From Streptomyces sp. 2131.1 (GTDB taxonomy: Bacteria; Actinomycetota; Actinomycetes; Streptomycetales; Streptomycetaceae), in the NCBI RefSeq assembly GCF_900105515.1, contig NZ_FNSY01000001.1, forward strand, positions 5,754,001 to 5,818,000: a stretch of 64,000 nt of DNA, written 5' to 3'. Under the pieces are notes generated by a model. That model was not told where the DNA came from. It was given only the letters and a program-made list of their open reading frames with translations, and searched no databases. A program made the position numbers and the translations under genes. Each line of letters starts with the position of its first letter. Position 1 is the first letter of the stretch. Below, piece by piece: positions 8,610 to 17,206 of this stretch.

Positions 8610-9545
8610 TCAATGCCCGTCGAGGGCCGCGGGCAGGTCGGCCCCGGCCCGGACCGGCTCCATTCTGCCCTGGTCATCATCCGCCGGACCGGCCGGGCGG
8701 ACGGTCAGCGGATAGACCGGGGGAGTCCCGCCGAATTCCGGACAGAGCGCCTGGTGGTCGCACCAGCCGCACAGCTTCGTCGGCCGCGGCCGCCACTCGC
8801 CGGTCCGCGTCGCCAGCGAGATCGCCTCCCACAGCGCCAGCAGCTTGCGCTCCACCCGCTCCAGGTCCGCCACGACCGGGTCGTACGTCATCACGTCACC
8901 GCTGCCGAGGTAGACCAGCTGGAGCCGGCGCGGCACCACGCCCTTCAGCCGCCAGATCACCAGGGCGTAGAACTTCATCTGGAACAGTGCCCCCTCCGCG
9001 TACTCCGGCCGCGGCGCCTTCCCCGTCTTGTAGTCGACGATCCGGACCTCGCCCGTCGGCGCCACGTCGATCCGGTCGATCACGCCGCGCAGCCGCAGCC
9101 CCGACTCCAGCTCCGTCTCCACGAACAGCTCACGCTCGGCCGGCTCCAGACGCGTCGGGTCCTCCAGCGAGAACCAGCGCTCCACGAGCTGCTCCGCCTG
9201 GCCCAGCCACCGCGCCAGCCGCTCGCCCTCCGGGTCCTCGGCGAACAGCTCGCCCAGCTCCGGCTTCGACTCCAGCAACCGGTCCCACTGCCCCGGGATC
9301 AGCGCCGTCGCCCCGCCGGGCGTGCGCTCCGCCGCCGGCTTGTCGAACAGCCGCTCAAGGACCGCATGGACCAGCGTCCCCCGGGTAGCCGCCTCGCTGG
9401 GCTTCTGCGGCAGCTTGTCGATGACCCGGAAGCGGTACAGCAGGGGGCACTGCATGAAGTCGCTCGCCCGCGACGGCGAGAGCGACGAGGGCGGCTGCGG
9501 CAGAGGCTGGGACGGCGGCTGGGACGGCGGCGGAACGGAGGTCAT
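8610..9545 (-). CDS. RecB-family PD-(D/E)XK nuclease with Fe-S cysteines
   Basis: This 311-residue nuclease has the PD-(D/E)XK core of the RecB/Cas4/AddB C-terminal family. The catalytic Asp and Lys are in VRIVDYKTGK. One cysteine early (FMQCPLLYRF) and three late (KLCGWCDHQALCPEF) match the four ligands of the [4Fe-4S] cluster seen in AddB and Cas4. A proline/glutamine-rich N-terminus precedes ASDFMQC. I chose the ATG at 9545 (MTSVPPPS) over an upstream in-frame start because the extra sequence is proline- and arginine-rich shadow. A homologue sits at the same place beside trmI and the proteasome genes in M. tuberculosis (Rv2119, from memory). No CRISPR array is present. A DNA repair role is inferred. 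Confidence 0.87.
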   Translation of the reverse strand: MTSVPPPSQPPSQPLPQPPSSLSPSRASDFMQCPLLYRFRVIDKLPQKPSEAATRGTLVHAVLERLFDKPAAERTPGGATALIPGQWDRLLESKPELGELFAEDPEGERLARWLGQAEQLVERWFSLEDPTRLEPAERELFVETELESGLRLRGVIDRIDVAPTGEVRIVDYKTGKAPRPEYAEGALFQMKFYALVIWRLKGVVPRRLQLVYLGSGDVMTYDPVVADLERVERKLLALWEAISLATRTGEWRPRPTKLCGWCDHQALCPEFGGTPPVYPLTVRPAGPADDDQGRMEPVRAGADLPAALDGH

Positions 9546-9651
9546 GACGAAGACCCTACGGCCCGGCACCGACACCAACCGGCATACCATCGACCACAGA
9601 CCCTCGAACACTGCATCATCGTGCCGAAAGGCACCGAACCGAAGGGACCTC

Positions 9652-10890
9652 GTGGACGAGAGCGGCGACAGCCGGCGGCCGCAGCCCGGCCCGGCGGGCA
9701 CCGGCCCCGGCAAGGGCGCGCCCCCGCGCAGGGACGAGCCCGGAGGCGGCATCCTCATGGGCCGCCCCTTCGGTGTGCCCGTCTACGTCGCCCCCAGCTG
9801 GTTCCTGGTCGCGGCCCTCATCACCTGGGTCTTCGGCGGCCAGCTCGACCGGGTGCTGCCCGACCTCGGCGCCGTCCGCTACCTCGTCGCCCTCTTCTTC
9901 GCGATCGCCTTCTACGCCTCCGTGCTCGTCCACGAACTCGCGCACGTGATCGCCGCCCTGCGCTACAAGCTCCCCGTCCGGCGCATCCAGCTCCAGTTCT
10001 TCGGCGGCGTCTCCGAGATCGAGAAGGAGTCCGAGACCCCCGGCCGCGAATTCGTCCTCGCCTTCGTCGGCCCCCTGCTCTCCCTCGTCCTCGGCGGCCT
10101 CTTCTACATCCCCCTGCGCTTCGTCGAACGCGGCACCGTCCCCGCCGTCCTGCTCGGCGGACTGATGATCTCCAACCTCATCGTCGCCGCCTTCAACCTG
10201 CTGCCCGGCCTCCCGCTCGACGGCGGCCGCATGCTCAGGGCCGTCGTCTGGAAGATCACCGGCAAGCCGATGAGCGGCACCGTCGCCGCCGCCTGGGTCG
10301 GCCGCGCGCTCGCCGTGGGCACCCTCGTCGGACTGCCCCTCCTCACCCGCAGCGGCTCCCTGGGCAACGACACCGGCGAGATCAGCGGCATGGACACCGT
10401 CACCGACGCCCTGCTCGCCGCGATCCTCGCCGCCATCATCTGGACCGGCGCCGGCAACAGCCTGCGCATGGCCCGGCTCCGCGAACACCTCCCCGACCTG
10501 CGCGCCCGCAGCCTCACCCGGCGCGCCGTCCCCGTCGAGGCCGCCACTCCCCTCTCCGAGGCCCTGCGCCGGGCCAACGAGGCGGGCGCCCGCGCCCTCG
10601 TCGTCGTCGACGGCACCGGCGAGCCCAAGGCCCTCGTCCGGGAGACCGCCATCGTCGCCGTCCCCGAACACCGGCGCCCCTGGGTCGCCGTCAGCGGCCT
10701 CGCCCAGGACCTCACCGACGGCATGAGGGTCCCCGCCGAGCTCGCCGGCGAAGCCCTCCTGGACCGGCTCAAGGCCACCCCCGCCACGGAGTACCTCGTC
10801 GTCGAGGAGACCGGCGAGATCTACGGGGTCCTCTCCACCGCCGACGTCGAGCGGGCCTTCGTCGCCGCCATGGCGCGCCCCGCCGCCTGA
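9652..10890 (+). CDS. Site-2 protease (M50B) with CBS domains
   Basis: This 412-residue intramembrane zinc metalloprotease cleaves transmembrane segments, typically of anti-sigma factors. Zinc and catalytic residues are in HELAH (His94) and the second-helix LPLDGG motif (Asp190). About four to six hydrophobic segments lie between residues 30 and 270. Two C-terminal CBS-like repeats (about 290-405) suggest ligand control. The GTG at 9652 follows AAGGGA. It is divergent from the RecB-like gene and just upstream of trmI. Its substrate is not shown by the sequence. The RskA anti-sigma factor encoded 30 kb away is one candidate in principle. Confidence 0.9.
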   Translation: MDESGDSRRPQPGPAGTGPGKGAPPRRDEPGGGILMGRPFGVPVYVAPSWFLVAALITWVFGGQLDRVLPDLGAVRYLVALFFAIAFYASVLVHELAHVIAALRYKLPVRRIQLQFFGGVSEIEKESETPGREFVLAFVGPLLSLVLGGLFYIPLRFVERGTVPAVLLGGLMISNLIVAAFNLLPGLPLDGGRMLRAVVWKITGKPMSGTVAAAWVGRALAVGTLVGLPLLTRSGSLGNDTGEISGMDTVTDALLAAILAAIIWTGAGNSLRMARLREHLPDLRARSLTRRAVPVEAATPLSEALRRANEAGARALVVVDGTGEPKALVRETAIVAVPEHRRPWVAVSGLAQDLTDGMRVPAELAGEALLDRLKATPATEYLVVEETGEIYGVLSTADVERAFVAAMARPAA

Positions 10891-10952
10891 CACCCGCCGC
10901 ACCCGGTCGTACGCCCGTGCGGGCGGGCGGTCGGCGTCCCCCGAAACACCGG

Positions 10953-10958
10953 TACGCT
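10953..10958 (+). promoter_or_regulatory. -10 element TACGCT of leaderless trmI
   Basis: TACGCT ends exactly 6 bases before the trmI ATG and no ribosome-binding site is present, so transcription should start at or next to the A of the start codon. No convincing -35 box was seen. Confidence 0.5.
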
Positions 10959-10964
10959 GGTCAC

Positions 10965-11870
10965 ATGTCTGAACCGACCGGTGCCGCCCGCCGACGCGGG
11001 CCCTTCAAGGTCGGGGACCAGGTCCAGCTCACCGACCCCAAGGGACGCCACCACACCTTCACGCTCGAAGCCGGAAAGAACTTCCACACCCACAAGGGTT
11101 CTTTCCCGCACGACGAGCTGATCGGCGCCCCCGAGGGCAGTGTGGTCCGAACCACGGGAAACGTCGCCTACCTCGCGCTGCGCCCCCTGCTCCCCGACTA
11201 CGTCCTGTCCATGCCCCGCGGCGCCGCCGTGGTCTACCCGAAGGACGCGGGCCAGATCCTCGCCTTCGGTGACATCTTCCCCGGCGCCCGCGTCGTGGAA
11301 GCGGGCGTCGGCTCGGGCGCGCTCTCCACCTTCCTGCTCCGCGCCATCGGCGAACAGGGCATGCTGCACTCGTACGAGCGCCGGGAGGACTTCGCCGAGA
11401 TCGCCCAGCAGAACGTCGAGCGCTACTTCGGCAGCCCGCACCCCGCCTGGCAGCTCACGGTCGGCGACCTCCAGGACAACCTCACGGACACCGACGTGGA
11501 CCGCGTCGTGCTGGACATGCTGGCTCCCTGGGAGTGCCTGGACGTCGTCTCCAAGGCGCTCGTCCCCGGCGGCATCCTCTGCGCGTACGTCGCCACCACC
11601 ACCCAGCTCTCCCGGACGGTCGAGTCCATCCGCGAGATCGGCTGCTTCGCCGAGCCGCAGCCCTGGGAGTCGATGATCCGCAACTGGCACGTCGAGGGTC
11701 TCGCCGTGCGCCCGGACCACCGCATGATCGGCCACACCGGCTTCCTCGTCACCGCCCGCCGGCTCGCCGACGGCGTCGAGGCCCCGGCCCGTCGCCGCCG
11801 CCCCTCCAAGGGCGCCTACGGCGAGGACTACGACGGCCCGGGCGGTCGCAGCGGCTCCGCCCGCGACTGA
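10965..11870 (+). CDS. trmI: tRNA (adenine-58-N1)-methyltransferase
   Basis: TrmI methylates A58 in the T-loop of tRNA using S-adenosylmethionine. The 301-residue protein has an N-terminal beta domain (residues 1-75), then a Rossmann methyltransferase domain with motif I VVEAGVGSGALS (about 108-120) and motif IV DMLAPWE. The C-terminal tail is arginine-rich. The ATG at 10965 has no Shine-Dalgarno sequence, and a -10 element at the right distance suggests a leaderless mRNA. The gene precedes the proteasome locus as Rv2118c does in M. tuberculosis. A strong terminator follows. Confidence 0.94.
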   Translation: MSEPTGAARRRGPFKVGDQVQLTDPKGRHHTFTLEAGKNFHTHKGSFPHDELIGAPEGSVVRTTGNVAYLALRPLLPDYVLSMPRGAAVVYPKDAGQILAFGDIFPGARVVEAGVGSGALSTFLLRAIGEQGMLHSYERREDFAEIAQQNVERYFGSPHPAWQLTVGDLQDNLTDTDVDRVVLDMLAPWECLDVVSKALVPGGILCAYVATTTQLSRTVESIREIGCFAEPQPWESMIRNWHVEGLAVRPDHRMIGHTGFLVTARRLADGVEAPARRRRPSKGAYGEDYDGPGGRSGSARD

Positions 11871-12192
11871 TCCCGAGGCAACGCACCGGCGCCGCCGCCG
11901 AGTTCCCGGACCGACCCGGGGGCCCGGCGGCGGCGCCCTTCTCGTACCGGGCTCGTGTCCCGCGCGTCCTCCGTTCGTACCCCGCTCGTAAACGGACCGC
12001 ATCCGGCCGGAGGTCCGCCCGCGCGCCGCTCGTGGCCGGCTCGTACGCGACCGGGCCCCTCACCGCCCCCTGGGCGCCGTGATCCTTGCGCACCCCACCG
12101 TTCCGCTGCCGTGTGAGGTGTGGCACGATGCTGGCCACCCCGTACCGCCGACGCCGACGGCCGCACCACAGGAACCACAGGAGACAGCCCGC
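11871..12192. other. Non-coding gap after trmI
   Basis: This 322-base gap holds the trmI terminator. After it come five or six scattered copies of CTCGTA-like hexamers (about 11940-12050; for example GCTCGTA near 11984) with no constant spacing, then the ribosome-binding site of the next gene. I see no convincing small gene or RNA in it. Confidence 0.5.
11888..11937 (+). terminator. Terminator after trmI
   Basis: Perfect 13-base-pair arms (11888-11900 and 11925-11937, GGCGCCGCCGCCG and its complement) enclose a 24-base loop and are followed by CTTCTCGT. Confidence 0.75.
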
Positions 12193-12783
12193 GTGCAGAC
12201 CTCCGCGCTCCCGGACCTGGCGCACACCGACACCAGGCCGATGCACTGGCTCGCCACCGCGGCGGCCATGGCCGCGGTCGTCGCGGGCGCCGGTCTGCTC
12301 CAGCCCGACTCCAGCGCCTCCGCCTCCACACCCCACCGCACCGCGGCCGAGCAGCAGCATGTGGACCAGGCCGTCGCCCCCGACCCGGCCGAGGCGGCCT
12401 TCCCGCTGGACTGCGGAAACGCCGGCAACACCGTCGCCAAACAGGCACCCGGCGACCTCGACGGCGACGGCCGGCCGGAGACCGTCGCGGTGGTCCACTG
12501 CGCCGCCGGGTCCGGAACCCCGCCCAGCGGTGTCTACGTCCTCACACAGGCGGACGGGGCCGCTCCCAGGATCGTCGCGACCCTGGTGGACCCCGCCCAG
12601 CTGCTGACCGTCGGCGACTTCGCGGTCCGCGACCGCGTCATCTCCGCCACACTCCTCGGCTACTCCTCGTCGTCGGTGCCCTCGTGCTGCCCCGACCAGC
12701 AGGAGAAGGTCACCTGGCAGTGGCGGAACGGCGCCTTCGTGCGCGCCGGCCAGAAGGCCGGGACCGCCGGCGCCGGCGTCTGA
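12193..12783 (+). CDS. Secreted or membrane-anchored protein of unknown function
   Basis: I do not recognise this 196-residue protein. It has an N-terminal hydrophobic segment (about residues 17-38, WLATAAAMAAVVAGAGLL), followed by an exported-looking domain with four cysteines. These include one pair near DCGNAG and VVHCAAG and a vicinal pair in PSCCPDQ, so disulphides are likely outside the cell. The stretch GDLDGDGRPETV looks like an FG-GAP/dockerin-type calcium loop. AGGAGA lies before the GTG at 12193. It converges on the ferredoxin gene, the two stops being only 3 bases apart. It is probably a surface protein. Confidence 0.75.
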   Translation: MQTSALPDLAHTDTRPMHWLATAAAMAAVVAGAGLLQPDSSASASTPHRTAAEQQHVDQAVAPDPAEAAFPLDCGNAGNTVAKQAPGDLDGDGRPETVAVVHCAAGSGTPPSGVYVLTQADGAAPRIVATLVDPAQLLTVGDFAVRDRVISATLLGYSSSSVPSCCPDQQEKVTWQWRNGAFVRAGQKAGTAGAGV

Positions 12784-12786
12784 CCG

Positions 12787-13098
12787 TCAGGCCGCCTCGG
12801 GGCCGTAGACCTCGACCCTGTCCGAAACCCGACGTACGTGGATGCAGTCGCCCGGGCACTCCTTGGCCGAGTCCACGACGTCCTGGAGCAGCGGCAGCGG
12901 CACCGGTGCCGTCGCGCCCTTGTCCTGCAGCAGCTCGTCGTCGTCGCTCTTCACGTACGCCAGGCCGTCGATGTCCAGCTCGAACACCTCGGGGGCGTAC
13001 TGCACACAGATGCCGTCACCCGTGCAGAGGTCCTGGTCGATCCAGACCTCCAGGTCCTGCGCCTCGCCATCGATGGGAGCGTCCTGCCGCGCGGTCAT
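12787..13098 (-). CDS. Ferredoxin, [3Fe-4S]-type single cluster
   Basis: This 103-residue electron carrier has one cluster-binding set: Cys in DLCTGDGIC (CX5C, with Asp at the position of the usual second Cys) and a distal Cys-Pro in KECPGDC. Asp replacing the second ligand is typical of the small [3Fe-4S] ferredoxins that serve actinobacterial cytochromes P450. I chose the ATG at 13098 (MTARQDAP), because the upstream extension is out of character and contains many Trp, His and Cys. The gene is divergent from arc across 242 bases. No P450 or reductase lies nearby, so its partner is unknown. Conserved proximity to the proteasome locus is recalled, not shown. Confidence 0.88.
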   Translation of the reverse strand: MTARQDAPIDGEAQDLEVWIDQDLCTGDGICVQYAPEVFELDIDGLAYVKSDDDELLQDKGATAPVPLPLLQDVVDSAKECPGDCIHVRRVSDRVEVYGPEAA

Positions 13099-13296
13099 GT
13101 CGCCTGCCGTTTCCTGCGTATCCGGACCGGGAAAGAGCCAGCCCTGACGGGTGTTGAACGCTTCGACGATACAACCGGCCGCTTTCCGATGTTGAACGGT
13201 GGGTATCCACCAGGCACGGGGGAGAGCGCAAGGGTGAAGATCGGACACACCCCACAGTCTTTGTGATCTAGGGGTTTCAATCACCACCCACGCAGG

Positions 13297-13302
13297 TAGG
13301 GT
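13297..13302 (+). promoter_or_regulatory. -10 element TAGGGT for arc
   Basis: TAGGGT lies in the context GGTAGGGTC, 38 bases before the arc GTG. The same GGTAGGGTC occurs before pup and prcB. A -35 box is unclear (TTTCAA-like sequence near 13276). Confidence 0.45.
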
Positions 13303-13340
13303 CAGGAAGCGTCCAGCTCCCCTTGGAGGAGGTGAGGACC

Positions 13341-15107
13341 GTGGCAGCCCACGACGACGACATCAACCGCGGCATCCGGCCCGGGCGGGGGTCCGACGAC
13401 CCAGCCGGCCAGGTCGCCTATCTCGAGCAGGAAATCGCCGTCCTGCGACGTAAGCTCGCCGACTCTCCGCGGCATACGAGGATTCTCGAAGAGCGGATCG
13501 TCGAGTTGCAGACCAACCTCGCAGGCGTGTCCGCGCAGAACGAGCGGCTCGCCAGTACGCTCCGCGAGGCCCGCGACCAGATCGTGGCCCTCAAGGAGGA
13601 GGTCGACCGGCTCGCACAGCCACCGGCCGGCTTCGGGGTGTTCCTGCAGGCGAACGAGGACGGCACGTGCGACATCTTCACCGGGGGCCGCAAGCTCCGG
13701 GTGAACGTCAGCCCCAGTGTCGAACTCGAAGACCTCCGGCGCGGCCAGGAGGTCATGCTCAACGAAGCGCTCAACGTGGTCGACGCCATGGAATTCGAGC
13801 GGGCCGGGGACATCGTCACCCTCAAGGAGATCCTTGAGGACGGCGAACGCGCCCTGGTCATCGGGCACACCGACGAGGAAAGGGTGGTGAGGCTCGCCGA
13901 GCCGCTGCTGGACATCACCATCCGCCCCGGCGACGCCCTGCTGCTCGAACCCAGGTCCGGCTACGTCTACGAAGTCGTGCCCAAGAGCGAGGTCGAAGAA
14001 CTCGTCCTCGAAGAAGTGCCCGACATCGACTACGACAAGATCGGCGGTCTGGGCGACCAGATCGAGCTGATCCGCGACGCGGTCGAGCTCCCCTACCTTC
14101 ACCCCGACCTCTTCAAGGAGCACGAGCTCCGCCCGCCCAAGGGCATCCTGCTCTACGGACCGCCCGGCTGCGGCAAGACGCTCATCGCCAAGGCCGTCGC
14201 CAACTCCCTGGCGAAGAAGGTCGCCGAGGTCACCGGACAGCCCGCCGGAAAGAGCTACTTCCTCAACATCAAGGGCCCCGAGCTCCTCAACAAGTACGTC
14301 GGCGAGACCGAGCGCCACATCCGCCTGGTCTTCCAGCGTGCCCGCGAGAAGGCGAGCGAGGGCACCCCCGTCATCGTCTTCTTCGACGAGATGGAGTCGC
14401 TCTTCCGCACCCGTGGATCGGGCGTCAGCTCGGACGTGGAGAACACCATCGTCCCGCAGCTGCTCGCCGAGATCGACGGCGTGGAGGGCCTGGAGAACGT
14501 CATCGTCATCGGCGCCTCCAACCGCGAGGACATGATCGACCCGGCGATCCTGCGCCCCGGCCGGCTCGACGTGAAGATCAAGATCGAGCGCCCCGACGCG
14601 GAGGCCGCGAAGGACATCTTCGCGAAGTACCTCACGCCTTCGCTGCCGCTGCACGCGGACGACCTGTCCGAGCACACCGGCTCGAAGGAAGCCGCGGCGC
14701 ACGCCATGATCCAGTCGGTCGTCGAGCGGATGTACACCGAGTCCGAGGAGAACCGCTTCCTCGAAGTCACGTACGCCAACGGCGACAAGGAAGTCCTGTA
14801 CTTCAAGGACTTCAACTCCGGCGCGATGATCCAGAACATCGTCGACCGGGCCAAGAAGATGGCCATCAAGGCCTTCCTCGACCACGGCCAGAAGGGCCTT
14901 CGCGTCTCCCACCTCCTCCAGGCATGCGTGGACGAGTTCAAGGAGAACGAGGACCTTCCGAACACCACCAACCCGGACGACTGGGCCCGTATCTCCGGCA
15001 AGAAGGGCGAGCGGATCGTCTTCATCCGCACGCTCGTCACCGGAAAGCAGGGCGCGGACACCGGCCGTTCCATCGACACGGTGGCCAACACCGGGCAGTA
15101 CCTGTAG
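13341..15107 (+). CDS. arc: Proteasome-associated AAA ATPase ARC/Mpa
   Basis: ARC unfolds pupylated proteins and feeds them into the 20S proteasome. The 588 residues show an N-terminal coiled coil that binds Pup (about 20-95), an OB-fold region (about 100-230) and one AAA domain with Walker A GPPGCGKT (about 273-280), Walker B VIVFFDEMES (about 344-353) and GASNRED. The C-terminus ends in GQYL, the short tyrosine-containing tail that docks into the proteasome alpha ring. The GTG at 13341 has the strong GGAGGAGG site upstream. A perfect hairpin follows the stop, so dop is probably transcribed separately. Confidence 0.97.
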   Translation: MAAHDDDINRGIRPGRGSDDPAGQVAYLEQEIAVLRRKLADSPRHTRILEERIVELQTNLAGVSAQNERLASTLREARDQIVALKEEVDRLAQPPAGFGVFLQANEDGTCDIFTGGRKLRVNVSPSVELEDLRRGQEVMLNEALNVVDAMEFERAGDIVTLKEILEDGERALVIGHTDEERVVRLAEPLLDITIRPGDALLLEPRSGYVYEVVPKSEVEELVLEEVPDIDYDKIGGLGDQIELIRDAVELPYLHPDLFKEHELRPPKGILLYGPPGCGKTLIAKAVANSLAKKVAEVTGQPAGKSYFLNIKGPELLNKYVGETERHIRLVFQRAREKASEGTPVIVFFDEMESLFRTRGSGVSSDVENTIVPQLLAEIDGVEGLENVIVIGASNREDMIDPAILRPGRLDVKIKIERPDAEAAKDIFAKYLTPSLPLHADDLSEHTGSKEAAAHAMIQSVVERMYTESEENRFLEVTYANGDKEVLYFKDFNSGAMIQNIVDRAKKMAIKAFLDHGQKGLRVSHLLQACVDEFKENEDLPNTTNPDDWARISGKKGERIVFIRTLVTGKQGADTGRSIDTVANTGQYL

Positions 15108-15114
15108 GACGCGT

Positions 15115-15151
15115 ACCGGCTGCGGATGCCCGCCGGGCATCCGCAGCCGGT
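15115..15151 (+). terminator. Strong terminator between arc and dop
   Basis: Inverted arms 15115-15132 and 15134-15151 (ACCGGCTGCGGATGCC and complement) are perfect over 16 or more pairs with a minimal loop, followed by TGCTTTCC. Confidence 0.85.
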
Positions 15152-15345
15152 TGCTTTCCGGACAGCCGCGGCGACACCGCGGTAATGACGACGCAATTGA
15201 TCTCCCCACCGGCACGGAGGCGTTCTAGGCTCTGGCCTACCGCCCGTTCACGCAGCGCGGGACGGGCAGACCGCGCACGCATCGGACAAGCAGCGGTACT
15301 TGAGCGCCGCCCCGGAAGGGAGCGCCGCCGGGCAAGGAGGGCCGC

Positions 15346-16857
15346 ATGACCGTACGGCGAGTAATGGGCATCGAGACGGAGTACGGGATCTCCGTCCCCG
15401 GACACCCCAACGCCAATGCCATGCTCACCTCGTCCCAGATCGTCAACGCCTACGCGGCGGCGATGCACCGGGCGCGCCGCGCCCGCTGGGACTTCGAGGA
15501 GGAGAACCCGCTGCGGGACGCGCGAGGCTTCGACCTCGCCCGCGAGACCGCCGACTCCAGCCAGCTCACGGACGAGGACATCGGCCTGGCCAACGTCATC
15601 CTCACCAACGGGGCCCGGCTCTACGTCGACCACGCGCACCCCGAGTACAGCTCCCCGGAGATCACCAACCCCAGGGACGCGGTCCTGTGGGACAAGGCCG
15701 GCGAGCGCATCATGGCCGAGGCGGCCGAGCGCGCGGCGCAGCTCCCGGGCGCCCAGCCGATCCACCTCTACAAGAACAACACCGACAACAAGGGCGCCTC
15801 CTACGGGACGCACGAGAACTACCTGATGAAGCGGGAGACCCCGTTCTCGGACATCGTGCGGCACCTGACGCCGTTCTTCGTCTCGCGGCAGGTGGTCACC
15901 GGCGCCGGACGGGTCGGGATCGGCCAGGACGGCCACGAGCACGGCTTCCAGCTCAGCCAGCGCGCGGACTACTTCGAGGTCGAGGTCGGCCTGGAGACCA
16001 CGCTCAAGCGCCCCATCATCAACACCCGCGACGAACCGCACTCGGACGCCGAGAAGTACCGCCGGCTCCACGTGATCATCGGCGACGCGAACCTCTCCGA
16101 GATCTCGACGTACCTGAAGCTGGGCACCACCTCGCTCGTCCTGTCCATGATCGAGGACGGCTTCATCAACGTCGACCTGGCCGTCGACCAGCCGGTGCGC
16201 ACGCTGCACCAGGTCTCCCACGACCCCGGACTCCAGCAGCTGATCACGCTGCGCAGCGGCCGGACACTCACCGCGGTGCAGCTCCAGATGGAGTACTTCG
16301 AGCTGGGCCGAAAGTACGTCGAGGAGCGGTACGGGGCGGACGCCGACGAGCAGACCAAGGACGTGCTCAGCCGGTGGGAGGACACCCTGAACCGGCTGGA
16401 GAACGACCCGATGAGCCTCGCCGGCGAGCTGGACTGGGTCGCGAAGCGGCAGCTCATGGAGGGTTACCGGCGCCGGGACGGCCTGGACTGGGACGCGGCC
16501 AGGCTGCACCTGGTGGACCTGCAGTACGCGGACGTACGGCAGGACAAGGGCCTGTACAACCGCCTGGTGGCCCGGGGCCGGATGAAGCGGCTGCTCGACG
16601 AGCGCGAGGTCGAGCAGGCCCGTACGGCGCCGCCCGAGGACACCAGGGCCTACTTCCGCGGCCGCTGTCTCGAACAGTACGCGGACGACGTGGCCGCGGC
16701 CTCCTGGGATTCGGTGATCTTCGACCTGCCGGGCCAGGACTCGCTCCAGCGGGTGCCCACGATGGAGCCGCTGCGGGGCACCCGGGAGCACGTGAAATCC
16801 CTCCTGGACCGCTGCCGCACGGCGCAGGAGCTGGTCGACGTCCTCTCGGGCCGCTGA
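15346..16857 (+). CDS. dop: Pup deamidase/depupylase Dop
   Basis: Dop converts the C-terminal glutamine of Pup to glutamate and removes Pup from substrates. The 503-residue protein belongs to the carboxylate-amine ligase (glutamine synthetase-like) fold shared with PafA. It begins TVRRVMGIETEYGIS, with the catalytic-site acidic residues of the IETEYG strand near residues 8-14 and ATP/metal residues in VDHAHPEYSSPEI. It is about 50 residues longer than PafA, consistent with the Dop-specific loop after residue 40. GGAGG precedes the ATG at 15346. Because the Pup encoded next ends in Gln, a functional Dop is needed here. Confidence 0.96.
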   Translation: MTVRRVMGIETEYGISVPGHPNANAMLTSSQIVNAYAAAMHRARRARWDFEEENPLRDARGFDLARETADSSQLTDEDIGLANVILTNGARLYVDHAHPEYSSPEITNPRDAVLWDKAGERIMAEAAERAAQLPGAQPIHLYKNNTDNKGASYGTHENYLMKRETPFSDIVRHLTPFFVSRQVVTGAGRVGIGQDGHEHGFQLSQRADYFEVEVGLETTLKRPIINTRDEPHSDAEKYRRLHVIIGDANLSEISTYLKLGTTSLVLSMIEDGFINVDLAVDQPVRTLHQVSHDPGLQQLITLRSGRTLTAVQLQMEYFELGRKYVEERYGADADEQTKDVLSRWEDTLNRLENDPMSLAGELDWVAKRQLMEGYRRRDGLDWDAARLHLVDLQYADVRQDKGLYNRLVARGRMKRLLDEREVEQARTAPPEDTRAYFRGRCLEQYADDVAAASWDSVIFDLPGQDSLQRVPTMEPLRGTREHVKSLLDRCRTAQELVDVLSGR

Positions 16858-16945
16858 AAGCGCCTGAAAGGGCTCCCGGCTGGGAATCATTCCGATGACC
16901 TCCGGACGTTGAGACAAGTACCGGGCCAATGTCGGACCCCGTAGG

Positions 16946-16951
16946 TAGGGT
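16946..16951 (+). promoter_or_regulatory. -10 element TAGGGT for pup
   Basis: TAGGGT in the context GTAGGTAGGGTC lies 36 bases before the pup ATG and repeats the box upstream of arc and prcB. No clear -35 was found. Confidence 0.45.
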
Positions 16952-16987
16952 CTGATCAAGTGCTTCGAACCGAGCGGGGTGAGCTAG

Positions 16988-17206
16988 ATGGCGACCAAGG
17001 ACACCGGCGGCGGACAGCAGAAGGCGACGCGCTCCACGGAGGAGGTCGAGGAGCAGGCGCAGGACGCGCAGGCATCCGAGGACCTCAAGGAACGCCAGGA
17101 GAAGCTGAGCGACGACGTGGACGACGTCCTCGACGAGATCGACGACGTGCTCGAGTCCAACGCCGAGGACTTCGTCCGAAGCTTCGTGCAAAAGGGCGGT
17201 CAGTAA
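16988..17206 (+). CDS. pup: Prokaryotic ubiquitin-like protein Pup
   Basis: Pup is a 72-residue intrinsically disordered tag that PafA joins to lysines of target proteins. The sequence is rich in Glu, Asp, Gln and Lys, has the coiled-coil-forming segment that binds ARC (about 25-58) and ends VQKGGQ. The C-terminal Gln shows that it is made as the precursor requiring deamidation by Dop. GAGCT lies before the ATG at 16988. Two tandem hairpins directly after the stop could limit read-through into prcB and keep Pup in excess over proteasome. Confidence 0.98.
   Translation: MATKDTGGGQQKATRSTEEVEEQAQDAQASEDLKERQEKLSDDVDDVLDEIDDVLESNAEDFVRSFVQKGGQ

Noticed and set aside
8610..9545. RecB-like Fe-S nuclease as a Cas4 of a CRISPR system
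   Set aside because: No repeat array or other cas gene is in the window, and the gene sits in a conserved housekeeping neighbourhood.
11938..12060. Clustered CTCGTA-like hexamers as a repeat array
   Set aside because: Spacing is irregular and copies are imperfect, so this looks like compositional chance in a GC-rich gap.
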